Shown: positions 16,184-25,117, numbered from the stretch's first letter. The stretch is 64,000 bases of DNA from Clostridium sp. K4410.MGS-306 (GCA_000980375.1 LARD01000006.1:22318-86317); one strand, 5' to 3'. The notes: generated by a model not told the origin, from the letters alone. Made by a program: numbers and translations.

Positions 16184-16552
16184 CAAATAGTTGAGTTTTT
16201 CTTCTACTTTTGTAATAAAGACTAGACATCAAAATATTTTTATGTATTAATAAGTGTAGTGTTAACATTTTTACATGTAACAGGTTAGAAAAATTAGTTA
16301 TGAGAATAAGAAAGTATCAAAAACGACAATTTTACACTAATTAGAAGTCTTTACTAAATTTTGAAAAGATTGCAGCTTTGCTGCATGAGCATAGAGCGGA
16401 TTTTGTAAAGTCTTCTGAAAAAATTCGGAAGGCTTTTTTGTCTCTAAAATTTAGCAAAATATGTTACAAAATATAAAAAATGCAGGAAAATTTAGCACAA
16501 AATATTATTCACAAACTTTAAAAAACTAAACTATATCAAGGAGAAATCTTAA
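16184..16552 (+). other. Long intergenic region with candidate short terminated transcript
   Basis: This 369-base gap holds no convincing protein gene. It contains a possible plus-strand promoter (TTGAGT at 16191-16196, 16 bases, TAATAA at 16213-16218), a small GCAGC/GCTGC hairpin near 16371-16383, a strong intrinsic terminator at 16409-16439, and a TGTTACAAA element at 16462-16470. The first and third together outline a candidate untranslated RNA of about 215 bases. A 14-codon open frame at 16300-16344 lacks a well-placed ribosome binding site. Confidence 0.35.
16409..16439 (+). terminator. Intrinsic terminator with no protein gene upstream
   Basis: AGTCTTCTGAA (16409-16419) pairs with TTCGGAAGGCT (16424-16434), 11 base pairs including two G-U pairs, with a 4-base A loop, followed directly by a run of five further T. 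The nearest plus-strand protein gene upstream is the protease at 10043, so this must end a short leader or small RNA made from within the ilvC upstream region. Confidence 0.6.
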
Positions 16553-16633
16553 ATGTTTAATAACCGACGAAATACACAATCAAGAACAAACGGAAAAATT
16601 GTATTAGTTATGAACTTGGTATGGGGTTTATAA
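16553..16633 (+). CDS. Small 26-residue protein
   Basis: An open frame of 26 codons with a strong AAGGAGA ribosome binding site 7 bases before the ATG. The peptide has a basic, polar first half (MFNNRRNTQSRTNG) and a hydrophobic second half (KIVLVMNLVWGL). It lies 32 bases upstream of the 472-residue membrane protein on the same strand, so it may be a leader peptide or a small membrane-associated protein. The well-placed ribosome binding site is the main evidence that it is translated. Confidence 0.45.
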   Translation: MFNNRRNTQSRTNGKIVLVMNLVWGL

Positions 16634-16665
16634 TACACCGAACCCCGCGTGTAAAGGAATTTTAA

Positions 16666-18084
16666 ATGTTAATTAATAAACTAACTTCAACTTTTGGCGA
16701 TCACTCAAATTTAATCCCCCTGTTTACAAAAGACGTAGTAAACAGCACCGGTATGACAGCATTTTCTTATGATGCCGGTGGCAAAATAGAAGCAAAAGAC
16801 AGATTTATAGATGAATTCGGCACACAGGCTATTTGGATGGGCGGCCTCCCGTTCTTTAAAATGGCTTTTGATAAATCGATTTACAAATTGGCTAAATTAA
16901 GTCCTGATGTCGATGTAAGACTCTTAAAAGACAAAGAACAATTAAATGCTGCGCAAAAATACGCTGAGACATTAAAAAATACAAACGTTGCAGAAACTTT
17001 AAATGATGTAGTAAAACACACTAAAAAAGCACAGGGCCTGTTCCTTGGCAAATTTGCAACAGCAACTGCTTTGACATTAGCATCTTTCTTTACACTGGTT
17101 AAAGTAAAACAACACTATACTAAAAAAGAAATTGAAAAACAGTTCTGGGCTAAAAAGTCAGCTCAGCAGCAATTTAACAGTAATTTTGCACAAAGCCCTG
17201 CATTCAAGGCTTTTGCAATGAACGGAACAAACGCACCAAAGGCTGACAAAAACGTTTCGTTTAAGGGATTAGGTAATACTCTTAGCAGCTTTATGTTTGA
17301 TCCTGTAAAAAACTTGTTTATTGTCGATGCCGGTATTACAGGTGAAAGACTTGTTGCTTCTAGAACTAAAACAGAATTCGCTGAAACTGCTATAAAAGAA
17401 GGCAGCTTATTGTTCTTCCTTTATATAGCTGGTTCTTATGTACAAAAAGGTATTGAGAAACTGAGCGAAAAAATGGGTAAACCCATTGGTTTGCACGCAG
17501 AGGTTCTTTCCTCTTCTTATATGAAAGAGTCCATAGAATCAGAAAAAGTGAACGCTGATACAGCAAAAGTTAAGGACCTTATAAAGGCTGTTAAAACAGC
17601 AAAAGAGAATAATAATACAAAACAGCTTTCAGAAGCTAAAAAAGCACTTTTTGAGTTTATTTACAGTGAAAAAGCTCAGGAAAATACTGTAGTAAAAGCT
17701 GCTAAACATTCAGGTACAATAAAAACCATCATTAAAGGCAACTGGTTTGACAAGCTAACGGGTAAAGCAAAAAATACACACAAAATCGATCCTCATCAAT
17801 TTATAAGCATAGGCGACCTTGAAGCTATTGCAGATGATATATCTAAATTGACTACAGAAGCTAAAAAGCACAAAGACTTATCAACCTTCCTTAAAAAATG
17901 CAGAAATATGAAAATAGGCTCTGTAGCAGCAAATATGGGTATTACTTGCTTATTCCTCGGTTTGATTGTTCCTTACTCTATGATGAAATACAGAGAAAAA
18001 CATCAAAACGGCAAAAAAGAGTTCCATGTTCAATCTGAAATTGAAAAACAGTTAGAACAAAACTTTAAAGGAAGAATGGCTTAA
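16666..18084 (+). CDS. Lineage-type membrane protein with FKG motif, function unknown
   Basis: A 472-residue protein I cannot assign. It has about three hydrophobic segments: about residues 129-146 (FATATALTLASFFTLVKV), about 240-256 (LLFFLYIAGSYVQKG), and about 435-450 (ITCLFLGLIVPYSMM). Long Lys/Glu-rich helices lie between them. The sequence NVSFKGLGNTL at about residues 196-206 resembles short F-x-G motifs in two other orphan proteins here (58896, 62908). There is no Sec signal peptide. An AAAGGAA site precedes the ATG. Its stop overlaps that of the convergent 534-residue gene by 3 bases. A possible distant relation to the protein at 58896 (both with internal helices and a charged tail) is only an impression. 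Confidence 0.75.
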   Translation: MLINKLTSTFGDHSNLIPLFTKDVVNSTGMTAFSYDAGGKIEAKDRFIDEFGTQAIWMGGLPFFKMAFDKSIYKLAKLSPDVDVRLLKDKEQLNAAQKYAETLKNTNVAETLNDVVKHTKKAQGLFLGKFATATALTLASFFTLVKVKQHYTKKEIEKQFWAKKSAQQQFNSNFAQSPAFKAFAMNGTNAPKADKNVSFKGLGNTLSSFMFDPVKNLFIVDAGITGERLVASRTKTEFAETAIKEGSLLFFLYIAGSYVQKGIEKLSEKMGKPIGLHAEVLSSSYMKESIESEKVNADTAKVKDLIKAVKTAKENNNTKQLSEAKKALFEFIYSEKAQENTVVKAAKHSGTIKTIIKGNWFDKLTGKAKNTHKIDPHQFISIGDLEAIADDISKLTTEAKKHKDLSTFLKKCRNMKIGSVAANMGITCLFLGLIVPYSMMKYREKHQNGKKEFHVQSEIEKQLEQNFKGRMA

Positions 18085-19685
18085 GAAATATCAGCGTGTG
18101 TAAACACAGGAATGTTTTTTCTTGCTGCGTAGTCAATAACTGCAGGCTCAGCATTTTCAAGTGCCGTACCTTTGGGTAAGACAATGCCTCTTACGTCAGG
18201 ACGGATTATTCCTTCATACATTTTATTTTCTCTTGTAACAGCTTTTATTGCTTCATATAGCTCGTTATCAAGTGTTTTTACCTCTTGCAGGCTGTTTGCA
18301 TCCTTGAGGCTTGCAAGCCTGTTCAGATATTCGTCATGGCTTATGTTCATTTTCTTTTTTATCAGGTTTGGAACATAGCCTAAACTGCCTTTGATACCGT
18401 GTTTCATAACAATATTTGTTACGTGGTCAAGGTTTTTCAAAGCCCCAGTTCCGCTGTCTATGTCAACGTGTGACTGTAAGAACCAATCCCCTTTTTGCCT
18501 TGGCTGCAACAGGAGTGAGTATTGGTTAGTTCCATGCGCTCTTCCTGTAGATAAACAGCACGCCAGCACATAGTTTGGGTCTGTTGTCTCCAGTGCTTCT
18601 ATGTTCAATATTGTTTTGCCGTTTGGCATGTAGTGGACCGCATAATTATTTCCGTCAGCATAGTTTATTGTGCCTGTTCGTATATTTTGTCCGTTTACGG
18701 TAATGGGCTTAGTAGGCAGTGCACTGACATCCTCTACCAATGGCGGTTTTTGGAATTTTTTGTACATATTTTCATTAAATTCACCTAAATTTAATGTGCG
18801 TTTTTTAGGCGCATATTTTTCTGCCTCAGGAAGGTCATCGAGCATTCTTTTTAATGTTGTATAGTAGCTGTCTGAAATCTTTTCAGCAGAAGAAATATCT
18901 ATTTCTTTAAATATATTCATTTGCTCTTTCAAATATTTCATATCCGAAGCAAGCCTTTGCGGATAATACTTTGCTTCTGAGGCCAAAGCTAACGGGTTAA
19001 TAGATGATACAAAGCAGTTAATAAAGTCTTTTTTGTCTTTTATTGGCAATTTAGAGAAATTATCAAGGGTCACCGTTTTGTATTTGTCAAAATTCTTAAA
19101 TTCAAGCAGTCTTAGGGCGTTTGCATCCAAAACAGGGTGCTCTGTGTTCAATACTTTTTTAACGGAATCATAGCTGTGTCCGCGTCTTTTTATTGTATCA
19201 AGAAGCCTATCAAAAAGATGGATTTGTTTTTTATCATAAAAATCGTCTAAAATCTTATACGTGTCTTTGTTCCAGCCGTGAAGCAAGTAAGGATAATAAT
19301 CCATATCAATGTGTTTTTTCTTTGCAATATCAATTACGTCATCCAGATATTTTATATTTTTGTCATTAATCTGCGTGATAAACTTGTTTACTTGATTTAT
19401 TTTGTCTCTGTCATCAGCGTATCTGTCCAGCATTTTTTGAAGTTTTTTATTTAAAAGAGCCTCTGTGGCAAGATGTCTGTTTTCGGCTGTCAGTTTTAGA
19501 TTAGCAATAAAGTCGGGATTTTGAGCATACCTGGGCGTTAAGCTGAACCTGTCAGCTGCTGTTTTGTCATATTTTAAATTGTTTAAATCTAAATGCCCTT
19601 TGCCTGTTTTTAACGGTGAAGTTTGTAAAATGCTTTTAACACCGCACAATTCAGCGTAGTGCCTGACTTGATTGATTCTAAGCAT
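18081..19685 (-). CDS. Orphan 534-residue soluble protein
   Basis: I do not recognise a family. The first 300 residues are Lys/Asp/Leu-rich helices (for example KKLQKMLDRYADDRDKINQV) without membrane segments. Residues about 315-480 look like a mixed alpha/beta globular domain containing GTINYADGNNYAVHYMPNGK, NYVLACCLSTGRAHGTNQYS and DIDSGTGALKNLDHVTNIV. The final 70 residues include a strand-turn GIVLPKGTALENAEPAVIDY then NIPVFTHADIS. The layout of a long helical region with a compact C-terminal domain resembles secreted effector-like proteins, but no catalytic motif can be named. No signal peptide. It is a single gene, 86 bases downstream of the GNAT gene. Confidence 0.72.
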   Translation of the reverse strand: MLRINQVRHYAELCGVKSILQTSPLKTGKGHLDLNNLKYDKTAADRFSLTPRYAQNPDFIANLKLTAENRHLATEALLNKKLQKMLDRYADDRDKINQVNKFITQINDKNIKYLDDVIDIAKKKHIDMDYYPYLLHGWNKDTYKILDDFYDKKQIHLFDRLLDTIKRRGHSYDSVKKVLNTEHPVLDANALRLLEFKNFDKYKTVTLDNFSKLPIKDKKDFINCFVSSINPLALASEAKYYPQRLASDMKYLKEQMNIFKEIDISSAEKISDSYYTTLKRMLDDLPEAEKYAPKKRTLNLGEFNENMYKKFQKPPLVEDVSALPTKPITVNGQNIRTGTINYADGNNYAVHYMPNGKTILNIEALETTDPNYVLACCLSTGRAHGTNQYSLLLQPRQKGDWFLQSHVDIDSGTGALKNLDHVTNIVMKHGIKGSLGYVPNLIKKKMNISHDEYLNRLASLKDANSLQEVKTLDNELYEAIKAVTRENKMYEGIIRPDVRGIVLPKGTALENAEPAVIDYAARKNIPVFTHADIS

Positions 19686-19771
19686 AAAATTCTTATTTTC
19701 TCCTAACTTTAAAATATCCTATAAGTCCATACTTATATAAAGTATTTTTGCGGAGAAAAATTGTCCTAAAT

Positions 19772-20752
19772 TTATAAAATAGGTCTGTATGCTTGAGGAT
19801 AATAGTAATCTTCTTTAAAACCAAGCCTTCTGTACATTTTTAATGCAGGATAGTTGTCTGTTTCTGTGCTGGCATTAACCTCTGTGAGCTGATTTATATA
19901 TTTTGAAATCATTTTGGCAACAGAAGCTTGAAGCATAGCTTCGCCAAGCCCTTTAGCGCAGTGTTCAGAGCCCATGCCTATTAAAGGTATATTCGCAATT
20001 CTTCCTGCTGTAATGTTGGTAAAACAAATGCCTACAGGCTTTTTATTAAACAAAAGTACGCTTGTACATTCAGGCAAAAATTTACCGTAAACACTTGTTA
20101 CAATCTTATTTAAAATATCAGTACAGCCTTCTTTTGAAGCAAATCTCGGGTCAAAAAGGGCATCAGACGTATTTTTAAATGCTGTATTAATAACGTTTAT
20201 AACTTCGTCACAATATTTTGCATCCCATTCAACAATTTTATACCCTTCTGGTAGGGCTTTAGGCGTATAGTTTTTAAAGAGTTGAATGGAATGTATATTT
20301 GAAAACTCAAAACGTTCTACAGCGAGTCCTACAAGCTTAAAACCGTATTTTGTGATTTCAGGAGTAAACTGTTCCTGCGCCCCAAGCATCGGATAAGTAA
20401 CAACTTTTTCTTTGAGCAGCTCTTTGTTGAGTTCCATAAACTTGTCCATCAACATTTTGCGTTTTTCATTAAGATTTTCTTCGCCAATGCAATGAATCAT
20501 ATTTAATTCAACAGCCTCGCTTATTTCGGTTGTATACACCATAAAAGCTGTCGGAATTTCTTCTTCCAGCAGTACAAGACAGTTAATAAGACCTTGTTCA
20601 ACACTAAGGCAAAAATCTTCATACTCCAGAGGTTCAAGCTCAAATTTGTACTCAGAATATGCTTTGTTTTTAAAATCGTTGTAAACGCCTTTAAAAATGT
20701 TTTTAATGTCTTCTGTATATTTTTGTACTTTATAAGTTAATGTTTCTGCCAT
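19772..20752 (-). CDS. GNAT-family N-acetyltransferase
   Basis: A 326-residue protein whose C-terminal 150 residues form a GNAT domain: the acetyl-CoA binding region is MGSEHCAKGLGEAMLQASVA (about residues 252-271), followed by the typical ending strand and helix NYPALKMYRRLGFKED. The N-terminal half also has GNAT-like features (EEIPTAFMVYTTEI), so it may be a tandem GNAT with only the second acetyl-CoA site intact. The substrate is unknown. Its ATG directly follows the ribBA stop codon, with GGAG upstream, so it is co-transcribed with riboflavin genes; whether it acts in that pathway is open. Confidence 0.85.
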   Translation of the reverse strand: MAETLTYKVQKYTEDIKNIFKGVYNDFKNKAYSEYKFELEPLEYEDFCLSVEQGLINCLVLLEEEIPTAFMVYTTEISEAVELNMIHCIGEENLNEKRKMLMDKFMELNKELLKEKVVTYPMLGAQEQFTPEITKYGFKLVGLAVERFEFSNIHSIQLFKNYTPKALPEGYKIVEWDAKYCDEVINVINTAFKNTSDALFDPRFASKEGCTDILNKIVTSVYGKFLPECTSVLLFNKKPVGICFTNITAGRIANIPLIGMGSEHCAKGLGEAMLQASVAKMISKYINQLTEVNASTETDNYPALKMYRRLGFKEDYYYPQAYRPIL

Positions 20753-22024
20753 TTATTTTTGCTCCATTTTGTTTATGTCAAGCATGTGGTGCATTTTGTT
20801 AGCTTTAGTGCAGAGATATTTGTAGTTAAATTTAGTACATTCTGATTCAACCTGTACTCTTTCTGCAATTTCCAGACCATAGCCTTCAAGTCCTACAATT
20901 TTTTGAGGGTTATTTGTGATTAAACGGAATCTTTTAAACCCGAGGTCAAGAAGTATTTGTGCTCCGTCACCATAGTCTCTTAAGTCAGAATTAAATCCAA
21001 GAGAAAGATTTGCCTGTATTGTATCTTCCCCCTTATCTTGCAGAGCATAAGCTTTAATTTTGTTAACAATGCCAATTCCTCTGCCTTCATGGTTCATAAG
21101 ATACACAACAGCCCCTTTGCCGTATTCTTCAATCATTTGCATTGAGTTTTGCAGCTGGCTGTTGCAATCGCATCTCAGACTGTGGAAAGTATCACCGGTA
21201 AGGCAAATGCTGTGCATTCTAACAAGCGGAATTTTATCTGTACCATCGTCTTTTAATAATGCAACATGCTCCTGCCCAGTGACAGAATGCCTGTATCCGA
21301 TGAGTTTGAACGTACCAAATGCTGTTGGCATAGTTACTTCAGCTTCTCTTACCATAAGTCTTTCATTTTTGAGCCTGTATGCAATAAGCTGTGCTACAGT
21401 TATGAATTTAATGTTATGTTTATCTGCAAATTTTCTAAGATCATCTCTTCTTGCCATAGAACCGTCCGGGTTAACGATTTCGCAGCATACAGCAGCATCT
21501 TTAAGACCTGCAAATTTACAAAGATCAACAGAAGCTTCTGTGTGGCCGACTCTTTCTAAAACACCGCCTTCTTTGGCAATAAGCGGAAAGATATGCCCGG
21601 GTTGTCTAAGATCTGATGGTATAGTGTTATCATCTGCTATAAGTTTAAGTGTTACAGAACGGTCAAACGCAGAGACACCTGTTGTTACGCCGAATTTGGG
21701 GTCACCGTCAACGCTCTGTGTGAAGGCTGTACCTTTTACATCAGTGTTGTCTTTTACCATAAAATCAAGACCAAGTTTTTTAGCTCTTGAAACGCTTATT
21801 GGTGCACAAAGGACGCCTTTTGCCTCTGTTATCATAAAGTTGACATTTTCCGGTGTTGCAAATTCTGCAGCACAAATTAAATCGCCTTCGTTTTCACGTG
21901 ATTCATCATCTGCAACTATGACCATACCGCCGTTTTTGATTGTTTCAATTGCTTCTTCTACTGCATCAAAGCGAAACGTATTGTCTTTATTAAATAAATC
22001 TTTTATATTTTCGAGTAATGACAT
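20753..22024 (-). CDS. ribBA: Bifunctional 3,4-dihydroxy-2-butanone-4-phosphate synthase / GTP cyclohydrolase II
   Basis: A 423-residue fusion supplying both precursors of riboflavin. The N-terminal RibB domain (about 1-215) shows DDESRENEGDLICAAEF and the RVGHTEASVDLCKFAG motif, with the Mg-binding acidic residues and substrate His. The C-terminal RibA domain (about 220-405) shows LVRMHSICLTGDTFHSLRCD (zinc-binding cysteines) and NHEGRGIGIVNKIKAYALQD. All expected key motifs of both halves are present. It overlaps ribE by one base (TAATG) and directly abuts the GNAT gene. ribD and ribH are not in the window. Confidence 0.97.
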   Translation of the reverse strand: MSLLENIKDLFNKDNTFRFDAVEEAIETIKNGGMVIVADDESRENEGDLICAAEFATPENVNFMITEAKGVLCAPISVSRAKKLGLDFMVKDNTDVKGTAFTQSVDGDPKFGVTTGVSAFDRSVTLKLIADDNTIPSDLRQPGHIFPLIAKEGGVLERVGHTEASVDLCKFAGLKDAAVCCEIVNPDGSMARRDDLRKFADKHNIKFITVAQLIAYRLKNERLMVREAEVTMPTAFGTFKLIGYRHSVTGQEHVALLKDDGTDKIPLVRMHSICLTGDTFHSLRCDCNSQLQNSMQMIEEYGKGAVVYLMNHEGRGIGIVNKIKAYALQDKGEDTIQANLSLGFNSDLRDYGDGAQILLDLGFKRFRLITNNPQKIVGLEGYGLEIAERVQVESECTKFNYKYLCTKANKMHHMLDINKMEQK

Positions 22025-22677
22025 TATATAAACCCGTTTCTTTCTAATAAATTTATATCTATTCGCGAGTCTGTATTGCTATTATTATCATTCGATAATA
22101 AATATTTTTCAACATATTTGGCAATCATATCTGTCTCAATATTAACACTGTCACCAGTTTTGAGGTATTTTAGATTTGTTTCTGACATGGTGTGAGGAAT
22201 TATTGCAATTTTGAAAATATTGTTAGAAATATCAGCTACTGTAAGGCTTACACCATCTATAGAAACTGAGCCTTTTTTTACTATTTGTTTGGAAATTGCG
22301 CCTGCTGTTTCAAATGTAAATTCCGTTGTCTCTCCAATTTTAGAAATGTTTTTGACAATGGCTAGTCCGTCAACGTGGCCACTGACAAGATGTCCGTCCA
22401 GTCTGTCGGAAAGGCGCATTGTCCTTTCAAGATTTACTTTATTTGCTCGTTTAAAGTTTTTAAATGTGGTAACATTGAGTGTTTCAGATGAAGCAAAAAC
22501 AGTAAAACCTTTAGCATCCATTGATATAACAGTTTGACAGGCACCATTGACGGCTACACTGTCTCCAATTTTTAAACCATCAAGCACTTTCGAACACCCT
22601 ATATTAATATATAGAGAATTATCCGATGCTTTTATTTCTTGTATATTTCCAATTTCTTCAATAAGACCTGTGAACAT
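22024..22677 (-). CDS. ribE: Riboflavin synthase, alpha subunit
   Basis: A 217-residue enzyme dismutating two lumazine molecules to riboflavin. It begins MFTGLIEEIGNIQEI, the near-universal start of the family, and has two lumazine-binding repeats: the first with SVAVNGACQTVISMD (about 45-60) and RLSDRLDGHLVSGHVDG, the second with GSVSIDGVSLTVADI (about 140-155). The ATG at 22677 is chosen because the family start is exact; an in-frame TTG six codons earlier is unlikely. It is 25 bases downstream of the FAD oxidoreductase gene, leaving no room for an FMN riboswitch. Confidence 0.97.
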   Translation of the reverse strand: MFTGLIEEIGNIQEIKASDNSLYINIGCSKVLDGLKIGDSVAVNGACQTVISMDAKGFTVFASSETLNVTTFKNFKRANKVNLERTMRLSDRLDGHLVSGHVDGLAIVKNISKIGETTEFTFETAGAISKQIVKKGSVSIDGVSLTVADISNNIFKIAIIPHTMSETNLKYLKTGDSVNIETDMIAKYVEKYLLSNDNNSNTDSRIDINLLERNGFI

Positions 22678-22702
22678 ACCAACAATGTAGCACAAAATAA
22701 AC

Positions 22703-23989
22703 TTATAAAGAACTTACCAATCTTTTAATATCTCGAGCAACTGCCTCGCCCATCGAAAAACACGAAGTTTGTATTCTCAGTGCAGCTTGTGCACTAAAAT
22801 CTGCTGATACATTGCGCCCTGCAATATATAAATTGTCATAGTCAGATGCTCTCAAGCACTCGATTGGCAGCTCATAATCCACTGTTACATGTTGAAGTGT
22901 GGAAGCATCTTTTTTGTAAGAGTGTATATCTATAGGGTAATCTGCGTGTAATACTGGGTCTTCTATAACATTTCCGCTTAAAATATCATCTTTTGTGTAT
23001 ATTTTTTTGCCTTGTACCCGTCTGGACTCTCTAATACCAATCATATCTGCAATATTAGAAATATATGATGCCTCAAAACCCGGTAAATAGAGCTTTAAAA
23101 AATTATAAATTCGCCAAATTTGCTTTCTAGCTTCGATTAAAGCTTTAGATAAACAGATAGGGTCAAGAGGGTCTACATCCTTGTCTAGCAGTATTCTCGG
23201 ACAATTAAGGGAGACTGTTGAGGGCATAGCAGGTACTGTAAAAAGCTGAAAATACGATGTATCAGCCTCTTTTAGCACCCCATCTTGTACTGCTTGTTGA
23301 AATAACGGCCACAAAGCCCACTTTTTATCCTTATCCCATGTGCACGCAGTAGAAAGGTGTATGTTGCCATCAATAACACAAGATGTGGAAACATTTCTAT
23401 CTTTATCAAATTCCATTAACCAGTCAGAAAATTTTTGCAGATTAACACCGGATACATGAAAACGCAGCGTCATTGGCTGTCTTGTTTCATTATTATTCAG
23501 AATTTTAGTATTTAAAATTTGAGAAAAATTTCCATCGCCAGTTGAGTCTACATAATATAACGAATCGATATATAGTGATAACATTTTTGAGGATATGCAC
23601 AAAGATTTTATGCGATTATTTTCTGTAAGAGCATTTTTTACTTCACAATCGTATAAAACATCACAACCCGCTTTTTCGAGCATAGAATCAAGCGCTAATT
23701 TTGATAATTCGGGGTTAAACCAACCGGTATTGCCATCAGTGTAGGTTATTTGGCCATTATACAGTTTTAATTCTTGAATAAAGTCATTATAAAATTCACA
23801 ATTTATGTTTTGAGTGTTTGATTTCATTGCCGGAATAACAAGCGCAGAAGTAATTGTCCCGCCAAGGTGAATATTTTTTTCCACTATTAATGTTTTTAAA
23901 CCGAGCTTTGCTCCGATATAACCTGCTGCAACACCAGCTGTACCGCCTCCGCAGACAACCATATCATATTTTTTATTGCATTGTGACAT
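22703..23989 (-). CDS. FAD-dependent oxidoreductase (FAD_oxidored type)
   Basis: A 428-residue flavoprotein. The N-terminal dinucleotide-binding motif is VVCGGGTAGVAAGYIGAK followed by TLIVEKNIHLGGT (about residues 11-45). A second signature is YYVDSTGDGNFSQIL near residue 150, and the C-terminus has NLYIAGRNVSADFSAQAALR followed by GEAVARD, the closing FAD-contact motif of this group. Members reduce or oxidise poorly defined substrates. It overlaps the end of the mnmD-like gene by 17 bases and is followed 25 bases later by ribE. Its position next to MnmD recalls the MnmC fusion, but the motifs point to a different FAD family from the MnmC oxidase domain. An AAGGAG site precedes the ATG. Confidence 0.87.
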   Translation of the reverse strand: MSQCNKKYDMVVCGGGTAGVAAGYIGAKLGLKTLIVEKNIHLGGTITSALVIPAMKSNTQNINCEFYNDFIQELKLYNGQITYTDGNTGWFNPELSKLALDSMLEKAGCDVLYDCEVKNALTENNRIKSLCISSKMLSLYIDSLYYVDSTGDGNFSQILNTKILNNNETRQPMTLRFHVSGVNLQKFSDWLMEFDKDRNVSTSCVIDGNIHLSTACTWDKDKKWALWPLFQQAVQDGVLKEADTSYFQLFTVPAMPSTVSLNCPRILLDKDVDPLDPICLSKALIEARKQIWRIYNFLKLYLPGFEASYISNIADMIGIRESRRVQGKKIYTKDDILSGNVIEDPVLHADYPIDIHSYKKDASTLQHVTVDYELPIECLRASDYDNLYIAGRNVSADFSAQAALRIQTSCFSMGEAVARDIKRLVSSL

Positions 23990-25073
23990 TTGTGCACTCC
24001 TTTTTGTGAGTTTTTATATAGTGGCTTGAAGATTCCAAATTTAGCTGTTTCCTTCTTAGTTCATGTTCATACAATATTTCTTGTACAGAACAACAAAGTC
24101 CTTTGTCTTTATAATAAATGCCCGCATTTGTTTTTATCAAACCCAGATCATAATCATCAAGTTTATTTTGTATAAGGTTACAATTTTTTGTTGCCATGGT
24201 TCCGCAACACCTGTTGTTTTTGTCAAATAACTTTCCTACACAAAAGCCAGCATTTAACATGGCGTTTCTAATTGCTGCGGAATTGGAATAAGTTACAAGC
24301 TTACCGCCTTTGTCTAAAAGTCTGAAAAGTTCATTAAAAAAATCCAAAGACCACAAAGTAGGTAGTTTTGTCGGTGTAAAAGCATCTAAAAATATAATGT
24401 CATACCCATAATCAAGCTTTTGCACAGTGGCTCTTGCATCGTCAAAATAGGTATTGAATGTAAAATTCTTTAATTTAAGGCCATTGAGGCTCTTTTTATT
24501 GCGCGACGACATACAGTGATAATAAGTATTATGTAAAAAGGCCTTATTTTGTTCAGGAGGGTTATATTGATATCTTAAATAATGAAATCTTTTAATCAAA
24601 CGTCTGTAGAAAGGAGCTATAAATTGTTTATTCTTACCTGAAAATATGAAATTTAATACAGTATCTTTATTAACGTAAATATCATCTATCAATGCGGACA
24701 ACAATACATAAGAAACGAAAGGAGATTTTTTTTCATGGCCATCTTTAATAAACGGAGACATCAGTACGAGATTTTTGTCATATTCAAGAGCGTCTATTGT
24801 CACATTACCATTGTATTTGAGTTTGAGAATTATATTTAAAATTGCTTTGGTGTTGTAGCCAATTCCATAGCAAATATCGAGGATTTTTAATTGTTTTTTA
24901 TTAAAAAAATCTTTTTCAAATTCCAGAGGTTTTATAAACTTTTCTTCTGCTTCTTCTTTTGCACCAAAAACAGAATGATAAACATCATTCACTTCTTTGT
25001 TGTACAATCCGCATGAACCATCTTTGGTGAAGAGAAATTCATAATCAATGTTTTTGGGTAAGTCATTATTCAT
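23973..25073 (-). CDS. MnmD-type SAM-dependent tRNA methyltransferase
   Basis: A 366-residue protein of the MnmC methyltransferase (DUF752) family, which in E. coli methylates 5-aminomethyl-uridine at tRNA position 34. Diagnostic segments are ILDICYGIGYNTKAIL (SAM-binding motif I, about 65-80), DIIFLDAFTPTKLPTLWS (about 228-245; the F-L-D-x-F-x-P signature) and GGKLVTYSNSAAIRNAM. The start DYEFLFTKDGSCGLYN also matches MnmD ends, including the YHS segment a little later. It carries an inserted Lys/Tyr-rich region at about 125-205 that is not in the E. coli enzyme, and lacks the fused FAD domain. No ribosome binding site is obvious. First gene of the run to 19772. Confidence 0.85.
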   Translation of the reverse strand: MNNDLPKNIDYEFLFTKDGSCGLYNKEVNDVYHSVFGAKEEAEEKFIKPLEFEKDFFNKKQLKILDICYGIGYNTKAILNIILKLKYNGNVTIDALEYDKNLVLMSPFIKDGHEKKSPFVSYVLLSALIDDIYVNKDTVLNFIFSGKNKQFIAPFYRRLIKRFHYLRYQYNPPEQNKAFLHNTYYHCMSSRNKKSLNGLKLKNFTFNTYFDDARATVQKLDYGYDIIFLDAFTPTKLPTLWSLDFFNELFRLLDKGGKLVTYSNSAAIRNAMLNAGFCVGKLFDKNNRCCGTMATKNCNLIQNKLDDYDLGLIKTNAGIYYKDKGLCCSVQEILYEHELRRKQLNLESSSHYIKTHKKECTNVTMQ

Positions 25074-25117
25074 AATACAATTATAAAATTTATTTTGAAT
25101 TTAGTATAATTTTTTAC

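Noticed and set aside
16300..16344. A 14-codon open frame, basic peptide, upstream of the terminator at 16409
   Set aside because: The nearest AGG-type site is about 14 bases away and the peptide has no run of one amino acid as in attenuator leaders; too short to support.
22678..22702. FMN riboswitch before ribE
   Set aside because: Only 25 bases separate ribE from the preceding gene, too few for the aptamer, and no such structure is seen before the first gene of the run.
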